This document shows positions 1 to 8,882 of a stretch of 64,000 bases of DNA, in pieces. How positions within the stretch are numbered: position 1 is the first letter of the stretch; each line of letters opens with the position of its first letter. Source of the stretch: Pseudomonadota bacterium. GTDB lineage: Bacteria; Myxococcota_A; Polyangia; Polyangiales; Polyangiaceae. The notes beneath the pieces were generated by a model. The model saw only the letters and a list, made by a program, of their open reading frames with translations. It had not been told where the DNA came from and searched no databases. Location of the stretch: NCBI GenBank assembly GCA_023431345.1, contig JAEYWK010000063.1:26679-90678 (forward strand), read 5' to 3'. Made by a program: the position numbers and the translations under genes.

Positions 1-91
1 ACGGACACGCGCGTGGCTTCTCGGCCCCACAATGCTATTGTCAATCAGCTCCGCCCTGCGGCAGTGTCCCGCCCGCCCGGAGGCCTAAATC

Positions 92-286
92 ATGGGTTCC
101 CTCTCTCCCGTCCACTGGCTCCTCGTGATCGTCGTTGCTCTGCTCCTCTTCGGACCGGGGCGCCTTGCCGGCGTTGGCAAAGGCCTCGGTGAAGGCATCC
201 GTTCCTTCAAGAAGGGCCTGAACGAAGACGAGACCGACGACAAAGCGGGCAAGCCGCAGCTCTCGGAAAAAAAAGACGAGGCCTGA
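92..286 (+). CDS. tatA: Sec-independent protein translocase TatA/TatE
   Basis: A 64-residue protein with the TatA plan. A single N-terminal membrane helix (residues about 8-20, LLVIVVALLLFGPGRL) contains the conserved FGPGRL turn. It is followed by an amphipathic helix (VGKGLGEGIRSFKKGL) and a charged tail rich in Asp, Glu and Lys. TatA oligomers form the conducting part of the twin-arginine pathway in the inner membrane. The ATG follows a good ribosome site (GGAGG, about 8 bases upstream). Length and FGPG motif are typical of the family. tatB and tatC are not adjacent. Tat-like signals occur elsewhere in the window, in the DUF362 and DUF1552 proteins. Confidence 0.93.
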   Translation: MGSLSPVHWLLVIVVALLLFGPGRLAGVGKGLGEGIRSFKKGLNEDETDDKAGKPQLSEKKDEA

Positions 287-307
287 GCCGGGGCGCTTCG
301 AGCGCGC

Positions 308-418
308 TCAGCTCTTAGGTGTTTTGTCGGTCGCGCGCGCGCGTTGCGCCTCTTGATAGGTGCTCCAAATGATGAGCGCGACCAGGGCGACGAGCGGAAT
401 ACCAGCCGGAAAGTACAT
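308..418 (-). CDS. Possible 36-residue single-pass membrane peptide
   Basis: A short frame on the minus strand between tatA and the extensin-like gene. It encodes a hydrophobic segment (IPLVALVALIIWS) directly after MYFPAG, followed by a polar, basic tail (YQEAQRARATDKTPKS). This helix-plus-charged-tail plan is what real small membrane proteins look like and is not typical of antisense noise here. There is no strong Shine-Dalgarno site upstream, only GGCGAG. Its product and role are unknown. It could also be chance. Convergent to tatA and ending 22 bases after it. Confidence 0.38.
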   Translation of the reverse strand: MYFPAGIPLVALVALIIWSTYQEAQRARATDKTPKS

Positions 419-493
419 GGCGTTGCTCGCCACTCTAGCGCAGAACGCCCGCGAAGTTGGCAAGCGCGAAACGGCTGTGTCACAGATCGGGGT

Positions 494-1243
494 ATGTCGC
501 GCGCACGACTCGGGGCCCGCCTGCGAGCGGGGGCGGCGCTGGCTTGCTTCGCGGCCGGGCTCGCCGCGCCGCTGACGAGCCGCGCCGAGCCGACGCTGCT
601 CGCGTCGTATCAAGAGCCTCTGCCGGCGCCGAGCGCGGGCAAGGGCTCTCTGGCTTCGCGCTGGGCCAGCTTGTCGGGCCCGCAGTGCTTGAACGAGATC
701 GCGCGGCGCAAGCTCGAGGTGAAGCGCTGGCGCGGCGCCGCGCTCGGCGTGAATACGCCCGTCAGGGTGAAGGGGCCGCTCGGCGGCGTGCGCTACGTGA
801 CGCCCGGCGCCAAGAGCCCCTACGGCATCTTGGATTGCCGGCTCGCCGTGACGCTCGCGGATTTGGGAGAGCGCCTGCGTCAGCACGGCGTCGTCGAGGT
901 GGGGGTCGACAACATGTATCGGCCCAAAGCTCGCCTGCCCGGCAAGAAGAAGCCGAGTCAGCACTCGTATGGGCTCGCCATCGACGTCACACGCCTGAAG
1001 CTCGAAGACGGCACGGAGCTGAGCGTCGAGCGCGATTTTCAGGGCGCCATCGGTGAGCCCGTGTGCGGCACCGAGGCGCGCACGGAGCTCTCCAAGGCGG
1101 CCGGCAAGCTGCGTGACGTGATCTGCGACGTCGCGCGGGCCGAGCTGTTCCACCACATTTTGACGCCGAACCACAACGCCGCCCACCGCGATCATTTCCA
1201 CCTCGACATCGCGCGCGGCGTGCGACGACGCGTCATCGAGTAG
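494..1243 (+). CDS. Extensin-like C-terminal domain protein (secreted, peptidase-fold)
   Basis: A 249-residue secreted protein. The ATG at 494 gives a clean signal peptide (MSRARLGARLRAGAALACFAAG then LTSRAEP), so it is preferred over an in-frame start 150 bases upstream. The C-terminal half matches the Extensin-like_C family, which shares the fold of D,D-carboxypeptidases of the VanY/MepA type. The motifs SQHSYGLAIDV (about residue 155) and DHFHLDIA near the end carry the His and Asp residues expected for a zinc site. Cysteines at conserved places (GPQCLNEI, LDCRL, GEPVCG, DVICDV) suggest periplasmic disulfides. Substrate unknown; cell-wall peptide is a reasonable inference from the fold. 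Confidence 0.8.
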   Translation: MSRARLGARLRAGAALACFAAGLAAPLTSRAEPTLLASYQEPLPAPSAGKGSLASRWASLSGPQCLNEIARRKLEVKRWRGAALGVNTPVRVKGPLGGVRYVTPGAKSPYGILDCRLAVTLADLGERLRQHGVVEVGVDNMYRPKARLPGKKKPSQHSYGLAIDVTRLKLEDGTELSVERDFQGAIGEPVCGTEARTELSKAAGKLRDVICDVARAELFHHILTPNHNAAHRDHFHLDIARGVRRRVIE

Positions 1244-1324
1244 TCGGGCCCAGCTCGCGATCGCGAACGAGCGCGACGGCGACGGACGAGAGCACGGGAG
1301 CCGCGCTCTCGTCGGCAGCGGTAC

Positions 1325-2023
1325 TCAGCTGTTGGTGGGGGCGGACGCGGTCTTCGGCTTGAAGTACTCGCGGGCGATCTCGATCACCATCGGTAGCACG
1401 CTGATGCCGATGATCGCGAAGATCACCAGCTCGAAGCGCGTCTTGACGATCTCGGAGTCGGCGAAGACGTAACCGAGCGGAACGAGCAGCCCGACCCACA
1501 GCGCCGCGCCCAGGATGTTGAAGAGCACGAAGCGGCGGTACTGCATCTGGCCGACGCCGGCCACGAACGGCGCGAAGGTCCGCACGATCGGCACGAAGCG
1601 GGCGATGATGATCGCCTTGGAGCCGTACTTCTCGTAGAAGAGCTGCGTCTTGAGCAGGTGCTTCTTGTTCAGGAGGCGCGAGCTCTCGCTGTTGAACACC
1701 TTCGGGCCGAGCGCCTTGCCGATGTGGTAGTTCACGCCGTCGCCCAGCACTGCCGCCACGAACAAGACCGCCATCGTGATCGGCAAAGACGGCATGAAGC
1801 CGTCGACGGGCAGGTTGAGCTGCGCCGGGTCCATCGCGCAGAGCACGCCGATCGCGAACAGCAGCGAGTCACCGGGCAAGAACGGCGTCACCACCAAGCC
1901 CGTCTCCGCGAAGACGATCGCGAACAGAGCGAAGTAGAGCGAGGGCCCCATCGTCTGCGTCATGTGCACGAGGTGCTTGTCGATGTGACGAATGAAGTCG
2001 AAGATGGCTAAGATGGCGCTCAC
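1325..2023 (-). CDS. DedA family (VTT domain) inner-membrane protein
   Basis: A 232-residue polytopic protein. Characteristic DedA features are visible: FLPGDSLLFAIG with the conserved Pro-Gly-Asp, a GDGVNYHIGK stretch, the FVPIVRTFAPFVAGVGQM block with its essential Arg, and GAALWVGLLVPLGYVF. DedA/VTT proteins are implicated in membrane-lipid translocation (undecaprenyl phosphate or phospholipids) and proton-dependent envelope homeostasis. Length fits the YqjA/YghB/DedA group. The gene stands alone on the minus strand, with no obvious terminator between it and the convergent extensin-like gene. Confidence 0.92.
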   Translation of the reverse strand: MSAILAIFDFIRHIDKHLVHMTQTMGPSLYFALFAIVFAETGLVVTPFLPGDSLLFAIGVLCAMDPAQLNLPVDGFMPSLPITMAVLFVAAVLGDGVNYHIGKALGPKVFNSESSRLLNKKHLLKTQLFYEKYGSKAIIIARFVPIVRTFAPFVAGVGQMQYRRFVLFNILGAALWVGLLVPLGYVFADSEIVKTRFELVIFAIIGISVLPMVIEIAREYFKPKTASAPTNS

Positions 2024-2425
2024 GTAGGCTCGCTGGCTCGGGGTCGAGCGTGGGGCTTACAAGCCATCCTGCGAGGCGGCAAGTCCAGCCAGGGCGTCGC
2101 CGGAGCTGCCCCGTAGGATAGCGGGTCGATTTCCCTACCGATCGGATGTCCCGCTCGCCCGGCGACGAAGAGCTGCGTCGAAAGCGGGCCGAACCGCCAC
2201 CGGCCTCTGCTTCGGCGCTGGGTCGATTCGAGCCATATTCGCGTTTTCCCGGGGATTCGGGGCGCCGTTTGCTTGCCTGTAGCGGGCCGGGCAGCTTCGC
2301 GAATCATGAGTCCGGACACGGAGTTACGACCGCGGGCGGCGAGCCCGGCCAGCGCCGCGCGAGCCTACCTACGCGAGCAGCGCGCTTTCACAGCGGCGTA
2401 GGCGAGGCGCTACCGTAGGCCGCGC
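2024..2425. other. Gene-free interval between DedA and the glycan locus
   Basis: About 400 bases with short frames on both strands (for example 2146-2418 plus) whose translations are Arg/Pro/Ser-rich, match no family I recognise and lack a convincing ribosome site. The interval must carry the upstream region of the minus-strand DedA gene and the 3' side of the glycosyltransferase gene. I see no clear hairpin-plus-T-tract terminator or promoter in it. Confidence 0.4.
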
Positions 2426-3643
2426 TCAGGGCCGCTTGGCGAACGCGTCTTCCAGCAAGCCGAGCAGTTTGTCGACGCGGCTGTCCCAGCTGTTTTGAGC
2501 AGCGAGGCTCAAGCGCGCTCGCCGGTTCGGCTCAGCGTCGTCGGTGGCTGCGGCGTCGCAAGCGGAGACGAACTCATCTGCGGTGTGCGCGACCCGCACG
2601 GCGCTCCAGTACTGCTCTACTGCGGGCAGCGGGCTTATCACCACGGGGCGGCCCGACGCGAGCATCTCGAAGAACTTGATCGGGAACACGCCCTGCGTGT
2701 ACTCGTTCAAGCGATAGGGAATGACCGCGACGTCGAAGCCCTTCACGTAGCCTGGCAGCTGCTCGTAGGCGCGATGACCGAGCAGGTGCACGTTGGGCTT
2801 GCGGGCGAGCTTGCCGACGTCGGTGCTCGGATCCGCGACGCCGGTCGGCCCGATGAGCACGATGCTGTAGCCCGGGCGCGCCTCCGCCAGCGCCAGTACC
2901 CAGTCTAGGTTCAGCTTGTAGTCGCTCACCGCACCGATGAAGCCGATGACGGGGCGCGGCAGGTCCGCGACGTCGGCGGGGACGGTGAGCTCCGGGTCGA
3001 GGGCCTTGCCGAAGTGCTCGGCGTCGCCGACGTTGTGCACGAAATGGGTGCGCCCCGGGGCGAGGCTTCGCTTCGTCTCGTATAAGGCGGGGGCGGTGCA
3101 CGAGACCACGTCTGCCACCTCACACAGGCGTCTCTCACGCTCGCTGATCCACGCCTTGCGGCTGCGAAATTCGGGGAACGCCGAGTACTCGTCGACGCAG
3201 TCGTAGAGAATGAGGCTGTGGGGGATGCGGGCGACGGCGTCGCCGTAGCCCGGGTGATAGACCCACAGCACCGCGTCGTCGATGCCTTGCGCGGCGAGCC
3301 AGCGCTGCACCACGTTCACGCGGTGCTCGAACTCGCTATAGCGGCGCAGGGCGTGCCCGCTCCCCACGAAATTGAGCCACGGCGTCCACACGTCGAGAAC
3401 CTCGAGCCCCTCCGGGACGCGACGCAGCGCGGCCTCGCGCCAGAAATTGCCGAGGCTCACGTGCGTGCGAGGGTCGGCCTGGCGCGCGCGCTGCACGAAG
3501 CGGAGCGGGCTCTGCTGCCGGAAGTCGACGAACACCACGCGGTGCTGCGCGGCGACTCGGCTCATGATGTGGTGCTTGTTCGTCCACATCCGGTCGTCCC
3601 AAGGCTGGGACGAAAAGCAGACCACGGTTCGCGGCTTCGACAA
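2426..3643 (-). CDS. Glycosyltransferase, GT4-like (TuaH-type)
   Basis: A 405-residue cytoplasmic glycosyltransferase with GT-B organisation. The N-terminal part begins VVCFSSQPWDDRMWTNKHH, like TuaH-type enzymes of surface-polysaccharide clusters. It includes a DCVDEYSAFPEF segment and a linker near IGFIGAVSDYKLNLDWV. The C-terminal nucleotide-sugar half has PIKFFEMLASGRPVV, where the conserved Glu binds the donor. Donor and acceptor cannot be read from the sequence. It lies 79 bases downstream of a second glycosyltransferase on the same strand and probably shares its transcript, as part of a cell-surface glycan locus with the divergent flippase genes. Confidence 0.83.
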   Translation of the reverse strand: MSKPRTVVCFSSQPWDDRMWTNKHHIMSRVAAQHRVVFVDFRQQSPLRFVQRARQADPRTHVSLGNFWREAALRRVPEGLEVLDVWTPWLNFVGSGHALRRYSEFEHRVNVVQRWLAAQGIDDAVLWVYHPGYGDAVARIPHSLILYDCVDEYSAFPEFRSRKAWISERERRLCEVADVVSCTAPALYETKRSLAPGRTHFVHNVGDAEHFGKALDPELTVPADVADLPRPVIGFIGAVSDYKLNLDWVLALAEARPGYSIVLIGPTGVADPSTDVGKLARKPNVHLLGHRAYEQLPGYVKGFDVAVIPYRLNEYTQGVFPIKFFEMLASGRPVVISPLPAVEQYWSAVRVAHTADEFVSACDAAATDDAEPNRRARLSLAAQNSWDSRVDKLLGLLEDAFAKRP

Positions 3644-3722
3644 GGCCGGCGTTTCTAGAGCCCTTTCGTGCTTGCGGCAAGCCGAAGCGGCGACGCCAGC
3701 CGGGCCGAGCCGAGGCGGCGCG

Positions 3723-4862
3723 TCACGTCCGTCGAAGATCCTCGACGAGCTTCACGGCCAGCGCTCGCGAGTCGAACTCAGCTTCTACCAGCGCTCGCGC
3801 GCGCCTCGTCGTGTCGCTCCATCCTGCTGGCGCGTGCGCCCAGCGGACGATCGCGGCGGCGAGGGCTGGCGCGTCGCGCTCGGGCACGCAAAAGCCCGTC
3901 TCGCCGTCGCGCACCAGCTCCGGGATGCCGCTGTGCTGCGTCGAGATCACGGGCAGCCCCTGCGCCATCGCCTCCATCAACGCCACCGGGATGCCCTCCA
4001 TGTCACCGTCGGCTGCGGTCACGCTCGGGGCGAGGAAGCCGTGCATCTGCTGCATGAGCGCCTGTACGCTGGCGCTGTCGAGCGGCCCGTGGAAGCGAAC
4101 CTTCTCGCTGATGCCCAGCGCCGCCGCTTCGCGTTCGAGCTGGGCGCGCAGCGGCCCGTCACCCACCACGTGATATTCGATCGGCGCAGGCAGCTGCTTC
4201 TCCGCCAGCGCGAGCGCCGCGATCGCGTAGCTGAGCCCCTTCTTCTCGATCAGGCGCGCGACGCTGAGCAGGCGTAGGGGCTCGCCCGGCAGCGGCGCCC
4301 GCTCACGGTAGGGGAGCGCGGCGCAGTCGACCCCCATGTGCCGCACGCGCAGTTTGTGGGGAGGCGCGCCCATCTGCGTGAGCAAGCTCCGCCAGTGCTC
4401 GCTGATGGGCAGCAGCAGCTCCGCTTCGGCGAACAGCTTGGCGTAGTAGTCGCGGGGATGGTTCTTGAACCAAACCGTCAAGTCGTAGGCGTGGAAGAAC
4501 ACCGCCAGCTTGCCCGCGAGCAGCCCCAGCTCTCGCAGAGCTCGGCCATGCTCGCCGATGGGTCCGAAGTGGCAAACGATCGCGTCGAAGCGCTGCGGCT
4601 CGGCGCGCGTCATCTTGGCGAGCAGCGCGCGCCAGCGCGTCTTCACGTTCTTCGGCCCGTTCAGGTAAGTCGTGCGCGAGAGCAGGCCGAGCCGATGAAC
4701 CTCCGGGTGCAGGACGGCCTCTCGGGGGCGATCGAAGGCGAAGATGCGCACGTCGTGCCCGAGCGCGAGCAAGCAACAGATCTGCTGCAGCACGAACGTT
4801 TCGGAGAGCTTCGGGAAGGAGCCCGCAAGCAGAGCGATGCGAAGGCGCGGGGCAGGGTTCAT
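3723..4862 (-). CDS. GT4-family glycosyltransferase (WcaL/AmsK-like)
   Basis: A 379-residue GT-B enzyme. The start, RIALLAGSFPKLSETFVL, is typical of exopolysaccharide glycosyltransferases of the WcaL/AmsK type. Further motifs are HAYDLTVW, the domain-linking RLLSVARLIEKKGLSYAI, and the GT4 E-x7-E motif in EGIPVALMEAMAQGLPV. GT4 enzymes are retaining transferases using nucleotide sugars. The gene is divergent from the GTG-started methyltransferase at 4959, so the 96-base gap probably contains promoters for both directions. Role in assembly of a surface glycan is inferred from family and neighbours. Confidence 0.88.
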   Translation of the reverse strand: MNPAPRLRIALLAGSFPKLSETFVLQQICCLLALGHDVRIFAFDRPREAVLHPEVHRLGLLSRTTYLNGPKNVKTRWRALLAKMTRAEPQRFDAIVCHFGPIGEHGRALRELGLLAGKLAVFFHAYDLTVWFKNHPRDYYAKLFAEAELLLPISEHWRSLLTQMGAPPHKLRVRHMGVDCAALPYRERAPLPGEPLRLLSVARLIEKKGLSYAIAALALAEKQLPAPIEYHVVGDGPLRAQLEREAAALGISEKVRFHGPLDSASVQALMQQMHGFLAPSVTAADGDMEGIPVALMEAMAQGLPVISTQHSGIPELVRDGETGFCVPERDAPALAAAIVRWAHAPAGWSDTTRRARALVEAEFDSRALAVKLVEDLRRT

Positions 4863-4958
4863 GAAGTCGGGAGGCGGAGGCTTACTCGGCCTTCCGGCGC
4901 GGGCAAGCTGGCCGGCGCGGTTGCTCCGGCAGGTGAAGCGAGTTAGGACCCGCGGGCC

Positions 4959-5534
4959 GTGTTCGTCGATGAAGCACAGTGGTTGCAGCAGACTTTGGCT
5001 GGCTTGAGCCTCTCCCGAGGTAGCACGCTCCTCGATATCGGTTCATCCACGCTCGAGTTCAGGACGGTCGTGCAGCCGCACATCGAGCGGCACGTCTTCG
5101 GGCCGCTGCGTGAGCGAGGTGTGGTCGTGAGCCACCTCGACGCGAGGAGCGCGCCTGGCGTCGACATCGTGAGCGACATCACGACCCTCGACGGCGTGCC
5201 TGAAGGCAAGTTCGACGCCGCCATCTGCACGAGCCTGCTGGAGCACGTGCGAGATCGCGAGCAAACCGCGCGCAACATGGGTCGCGTGCTGGCGCCTGGC
5301 GGTGTGCTGCTGCTCACGGTGCCGCGCCGCTACCCGCTCCATTTCGATCCGATCGACACCGGCTTCCGGCCTACGCCCGAGGAGCTGAGCGCGCTCGTCC
5401 CTTGGCCCGACGTCCTCGAGCGCTCGGTGCTGACCATCCACCACCCCTTGCACTATCGCGGGCTACGCTGGCCGCGCCGCTGGCTTGCCCCCTGGCAGGT
5501 CAGTTGTCTCGTCGTCAGGAAGCCGGCGAGCTGA
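4959..5534 (+). CDS. Class I SAM-dependent methyltransferase (glycan locus)
   Basis: A 191-residue Rossmann-fold methyltransferase starting with GTG. The SAM-binding glycine motif is LLDIGSSTLEF, slightly degenerate (DIGSS rather than DxGxG). It is followed by SDITTLDGVPEGKFDAAICTSLLEHVRD and the post-motif RVLAPGGVLLLTVPRRYPLHF. These match Methyltransf_11-type enzymes. The start is assigned because no other start precedes the SAM motif with enough room. It ends five bases before the flippase start, so the two genes are probably co-transcribed. Target could be a sugar or lipid precursor of the local glycan; this is inference. Confidence 0.82.
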   Translation: MFVDEAQWLQQTLAGLSLSRGSTLLDIGSSTLEFRTVVQPHIERHVFGPLRERGVVVSHLDARSAPGVDIVSDITTLDGVPEGKFDAAICTSLLEHVRDREQTARNMGRVLAPGGVLLLTVPRRYPLHFDPIDTGFRPTPEELSALVPWPDVLERSVLTIHHPLHYRGLRWPRRWLAPWQVSCLVVRKPAS

Positions 5535-5538
5535 CTGA

Positions 5539-7080
5539 ATGAAGGAGCCGCTCCAGCCGTCGGTCGTTCCTCAAGACGTCGCCGCCGCACCGGTGGTCGA
5601 GCCGACGCGCCCCGGCAACTTGCAGCTCGCGCGCGCGGCCCGCGGCGGGCTGTGGCTCGGCGCCGGACAGACGCTCGGCACCCTGGGCAGCTGGGTGTCG
5701 ACGCTCGTGCTCGCGCGCCTGCTGGCGCCGGAGAGCTTCGGCATCGTCGGCATGGCGATGGTCGTCATCGGCTTCGTCAACACCATCGGCGATTTGGGCT
5801 TGGGCGCGGCCCTGATTCAGCGCAAGCACATCGACGAGGGCCACAAAGACTCCGCTTTTTGGCTGAGCTTCAGCATGGGCGTGCTGCTGTTCGGGGCCTG
5901 CGCGCTGAGCTCCCCGCTGCTCGCGCTGATCTACCGTGAGCCGCGCGTGTCGGGCGTGGTCGTGCTGGCGGCGTGCGCCCTGCTGCTCAGTCCGCTGTTC
6001 TCGACGCACGTCACGCTGCTCCGGCGCGAGCTGCAATTTGCGACGGTGGCCAAGGTCGAAGCGCTGCGCAGCTTGGTCAGCGGCGCCGCCGGTGTCACGG
6101 CCGCCGTCTGGGGACTGGGCTACTGGGCGATACCGCTCGGGCCGCTCGTGGGCCAGCTGGTGGCGATCCCGATCTACTGGTCGGCGCAGAAGTTCCGCCC
6201 GGGGCTGCGCGGCAGCCGGCGACACGTGCGTGAGCTCTTCGGCTTCAGCTTGTTCGTCGCCGGTGGCAGCGCGATCAACTTCCTCTCCGCGAACGTGGAC
6301 TACCTGATCGTCGGTCGCGCGCTGGGGCCGGGCGCGCTCGGCATCTACACGCTCGCGTATCAGATCATCACCTTGCCGCTCGTGCAGATCTCGTCGCTGT
6401 TCAACCAGGTCATGTACCCGGTGTTTTCCGCGGCGCAGGATGACTTGGAGCAGTCGGGCAAGGCGTACCTCGACATTTCTCGCTCGCTCGCGCTCATCAG
6501 CTTCCCGATCTTGGGCTGGATCGCCGTCGTGGCGCCCGACTTGCTGTTCGTGATCTACGGCGACAAGTGGCTCGGCGCCGTCACGCCGCTGCGTATCTTG
6601 TGCGTAGCCGGAGCGATGAAGAGCGTGGGCACGTTCGTCGGCGTCGTCTACCGCTCGCAGGGGCGCAGCTACGTCGAGTTCTATTGGAACATCGCTTGGT
6701 TCATCGCCGTTACTTGCGGCGTGCTCGTCGGCGTGCGCTGGGGCTCGGCGGGCGTGGCGGTGGCCATCTCCGCGCTGTGCGTGCCGGGCGTGCTCTTCAC
6801 GGAGTGGCTGGCATGTCGCTACCTGCGCGTACCCTTCGAGCGCTTCCTGGGCGAGCTGATCGTGCCCTTCGTCGGCGTGAGCGCGTTGCTCGCGGCTGGC
6901 TTCGGGCTGCGGCCGCTGCTGGCGGCGCTTCCCCTGTCACCGCTGCTCGCGGCCGGTCTTCGGCTGCTGCTGCTCACCATCGCTTGCTTCGCTGCCTGCG
7001 CGGTCGCGCTGCGGGCGGTCGAGCCGCGCATCTACGCGCAGGTGCGAGCCTTCTTGGCTCACTTCGGTAAGCAGAAATGA
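5539..7080 (+). CDS. Oligosaccharide flippase, MOP superfamily (WzxC-like)
   Basis: A 513-residue integral membrane protein with about 12-14 hydrophobic segments. Family hallmarks are GGLWLGAGQTLGTLGSWV near the start, VLARLLAPESFGIVGMAMV, an internal ALIQRKHI, and NFLSANVDYLIVGRALG in the middle. It matches lipopolysaccharide/exopolysaccharide translocases (PST/WzxC group), which flip undecaprenol-linked repeat units across the inner membrane. Its stop overlaps the start of the next gene by four bases (ATGA at 7077), showing tight coupling. No polymerase (Wzy) is visible in the window, so export here may act on a short glycan or depend on genes elsewhere. Confidence 0.92.
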   Translation: MKEPLQPSVVPQDVAAAPVVEPTRPGNLQLARAARGGLWLGAGQTLGTLGSWVSTLVLARLLAPESFGIVGMAMVVIGFVNTIGDLGLGAALIQRKHIDEGHKDSAFWLSFSMGVLLFGACALSSPLLALIYREPRVSGVVVLAACALLLSPLFSTHVTLLRRELQFATVAKVEALRSLVSGAAGVTAAVWGLGYWAIPLGPLVGQLVAIPIYWSAQKFRPGLRGSRRHVRELFGFSLFVAGGSAINFLSANVDYLIVGRALGPGALGIYTLAYQIITLPLVQISSLFNQVMYPVFSAAQDDLEQSGKAYLDISRSLALISFPILGWIAVVAPDLLFVIYGDKWLGAVTPLRILCVAGAMKSVGTFVGVVYRSQGRSYVEFYWNIAWFIAVTCGVLVGVRWGSAGVAVAISALCVPGVLFTEWLACRYLRVPFERFLGELIVPFVGVSALLAAGFGLRPLLAALPLSPLLAAGLRLLLLTIACFAACAVALRAVEPRIYAQVRAFLAHFGKQK

Positions 7081-8801
7081 CGGCGGATCTCGCGGGTCTG
7101 TACGTGTTTCCAGGCGCGGAGCCAGCGCTCGTCGCCGAAGCCTGGCGCGAGCTGCGGGCCGGATGCCGAAGCGGCACCGTGCGTGAGCTCGGGCCGCTCC
7201 TGCTCAGCGTGGGATCGCGCCACGCGAGCGAGCTAGTGATAGAGGAGGGGGACGCGCGGCAGCAGACGTGGGGTTTGGGCGCGGCGCGGCACGGCGCGAG
7301 CCCCGAGCTCGCAGCGCCACCCTGGCTGCGCTGCGACTACGACGCGGTGGCTCGGCGCGCGCGCCTGCGCACGGATCGCTACGGGTTTGCGCTCCTCTAT
7401 TGGCGGAAGTTGCCGGGTAGCGTCGCCTTCTCCACGTCGGCCCTGCTGCTGGCGCGCGTCGCCCCGCGTGCAGAGCCGGACCCCGGCGCGCTGGCAGAGC
7501 TCATCGCCTTCGACCAGCTGCTCGGTGAGCGCACTCACGCGCGCGGCGTATCGGCGCTGCCGCTCGGCCACCACCTGCTGCTCGACCCCGAGGGGGCCCA
7601 GCTGCAGAAGCACGGTGGCTACTCGGACGTTCCGTTCGACCCGCGCCTTCCGCCGCAAGTCGCGGTGACGGGGCTCGTGCGCGCGTGGCGCGAGGCGCTC
7701 GGGGACTTGCTACCGCGCGCCGGGTCGCGCCAGGTGGTGGTGCCGCTGAGCGGAGGCCTCGACTCTAGGTTGCTGGCCGCGACGGCGGCAGAGCTGAAAG
7801 CACCCCTTCAGACCTTCACCTTCGGACAGCGCCTCGCTTCGGGCGCCGAGCCCCCGGACGTGGTGATCGCTCGACGCGTCGCGGCCGCGCTCGGCGCGCC
7901 GTGGCGCTTTCTCGAGCTGAAAGACGGCTGGGTCGGCGATCACGCCGAGCTCGCGTGCCAGCTCACCGACGGGCACCTCGATGTACTGCACTCCGCAGGT
8001 GTCAGCTTCAGTCGAGAGTTTCAGGGCGACTTGCTCAGGCTCGACGGCCTCGCGGGGGACATCGTGCTCGGCGGTAGCGCCCTGTTGCGGCCAGCGCTCG
8101 GTGAACACTCGCCCGCGGCTCGCTTGCGGCGCTTGTGGCGGGCGCGCTCCGCCATCGAAGGCGCGGCGTGGCAGAAGCTGCTGCTGCCCGACGCGCGTCG
8201 TGAGCTCACGCGGCACGCGCGCGCCGCGCTCGAGCAGAGCCTCGTCGACGTTACCTCCCAGCTTACGCCCTCCGATCCTCGCTGGCTCGACTTTTGGGTG
8301 CTGCGCAATCGCATCCGCCGCTTCACGACCAATGGCGCGCTGCTTTGGCGCCCCGTCGCCGAGTCCGCGTTTCCGTTCTTCGCTCCCCAGTTCTTCGACC
8401 GCCTGTTGGCGCTTCATCCGCGGCATCGGCTCGGCGCGCAGCTCCAAGCACGTTTCCTCCACGAGGCTTACCCGGCCATGGCGCGCATCCCGTGGCAAAA
8501 GACGGGGCGTCCCGTGCCTCGGCCCGGCTGGCTAGGGCGCCTCACGAGTCACCTCGGCGCGCGTCACCTGCCGCCCAAGCGCCCCTTCTTCGACTTCGAT
8601 GCGGCGCTGCGCCGCTCTGCTCGCGAGCAGGAGCTGTTTCGCGCGCACCTGCTCGGACGCGAGTCGCTTCTGGCGTCGCTCGGCTTGTTCGATCTGGCCG
8701 CGGTAGCGAGACTGTACGATCGCACCATCGCCGGAGAGGTGAAGGGCATGAAGCAGCTCAGCTTGCTGCTCACGCTGGCCCTCGCGCGACGTTCGACGTA
8801 G
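7077..8801 (+). CDS. Asparagine-synthase-like protein lacking the N-terminal Cys nucleophile
   Basis: A 574-residue protein. The PP-loop ATP pyrophosphatase motif PLSGGLDSRLLAA at about residues 223-235 identifies the asparagine-synthetase C-terminal (AMP-forming amidation) domain. The N-terminal third resembles the Ntn glutaminase fold (LRCDYDAVARRARLRTDRYGFALLYW, LPLGHHLLLDPEG) but the protein does not begin Met-Cys, so the glutaminase nucleophile is missing. Such enzymes occur in polysaccharide loci and in beta-lactam or lasso-peptide synthesis. It is translationally coupled to the flippase, which favours amidation or amide-bond chemistry on a surface glycan. Substrate is unknown. Confidence 0.82.
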   Translation: MTADLAGLYVFPGAEPALVAEAWRELRAGCRSGTVRELGPLLLSVGSRHASELVIEEGDARQQTWGLGAARHGASPELAAPPWLRCDYDAVARRARLRTDRYGFALLYWRKLPGSVAFSTSALLLARVAPRAEPDPGALAELIAFDQLLGERTHARGVSALPLGHHLLLDPEGAQLQKHGGYSDVPFDPRLPPQVAVTGLVRAWREALGDLLPRAGSRQVVVPLSGGLDSRLLAATAAELKAPLQTFTFGQRLASGAEPPDVVIARRVAAALGAPWRFLELKDGWVGDHAELACQLTDGHLDVLHSAGVSFSREFQGDLLRLDGLAGDIVLGGSALLRPALGEHSPAARLRRLWRARSAIEGAAWQKLLLPDARRELTRHARAALEQSLVDVTSQLTPSDPRWLDFWVLRNRIRRFTTNGALLWRPVAESAFPFFAPQFFDRLLALHPRHRLGAQLQARFLHEAYPAMARIPWQKTGRPVPRPGWLGRLTSHLGARHLPPKRPFFDFDAALRRSAREQELFRAHLLGRESLLASLGLFDLAAVARLYDRTIAGEVKGMKQLSLLLTLALARRST

Positions 8802-8882
8802 CCGCGCCGCGTGCGTAGCGAGCTTTACAGCGGATGAGCCTCGCGCCGTCGCCTGGGGCAACGCGACCGCACTCCGTGTCTC

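Noticed and set aside
2146..2418. A 90-residue plus-strand frame in the gap before the glycan locus
   Set aside because: Composition is Arg/Pro/Ser/Gly-rich, no ribosome site, no family match by eye.
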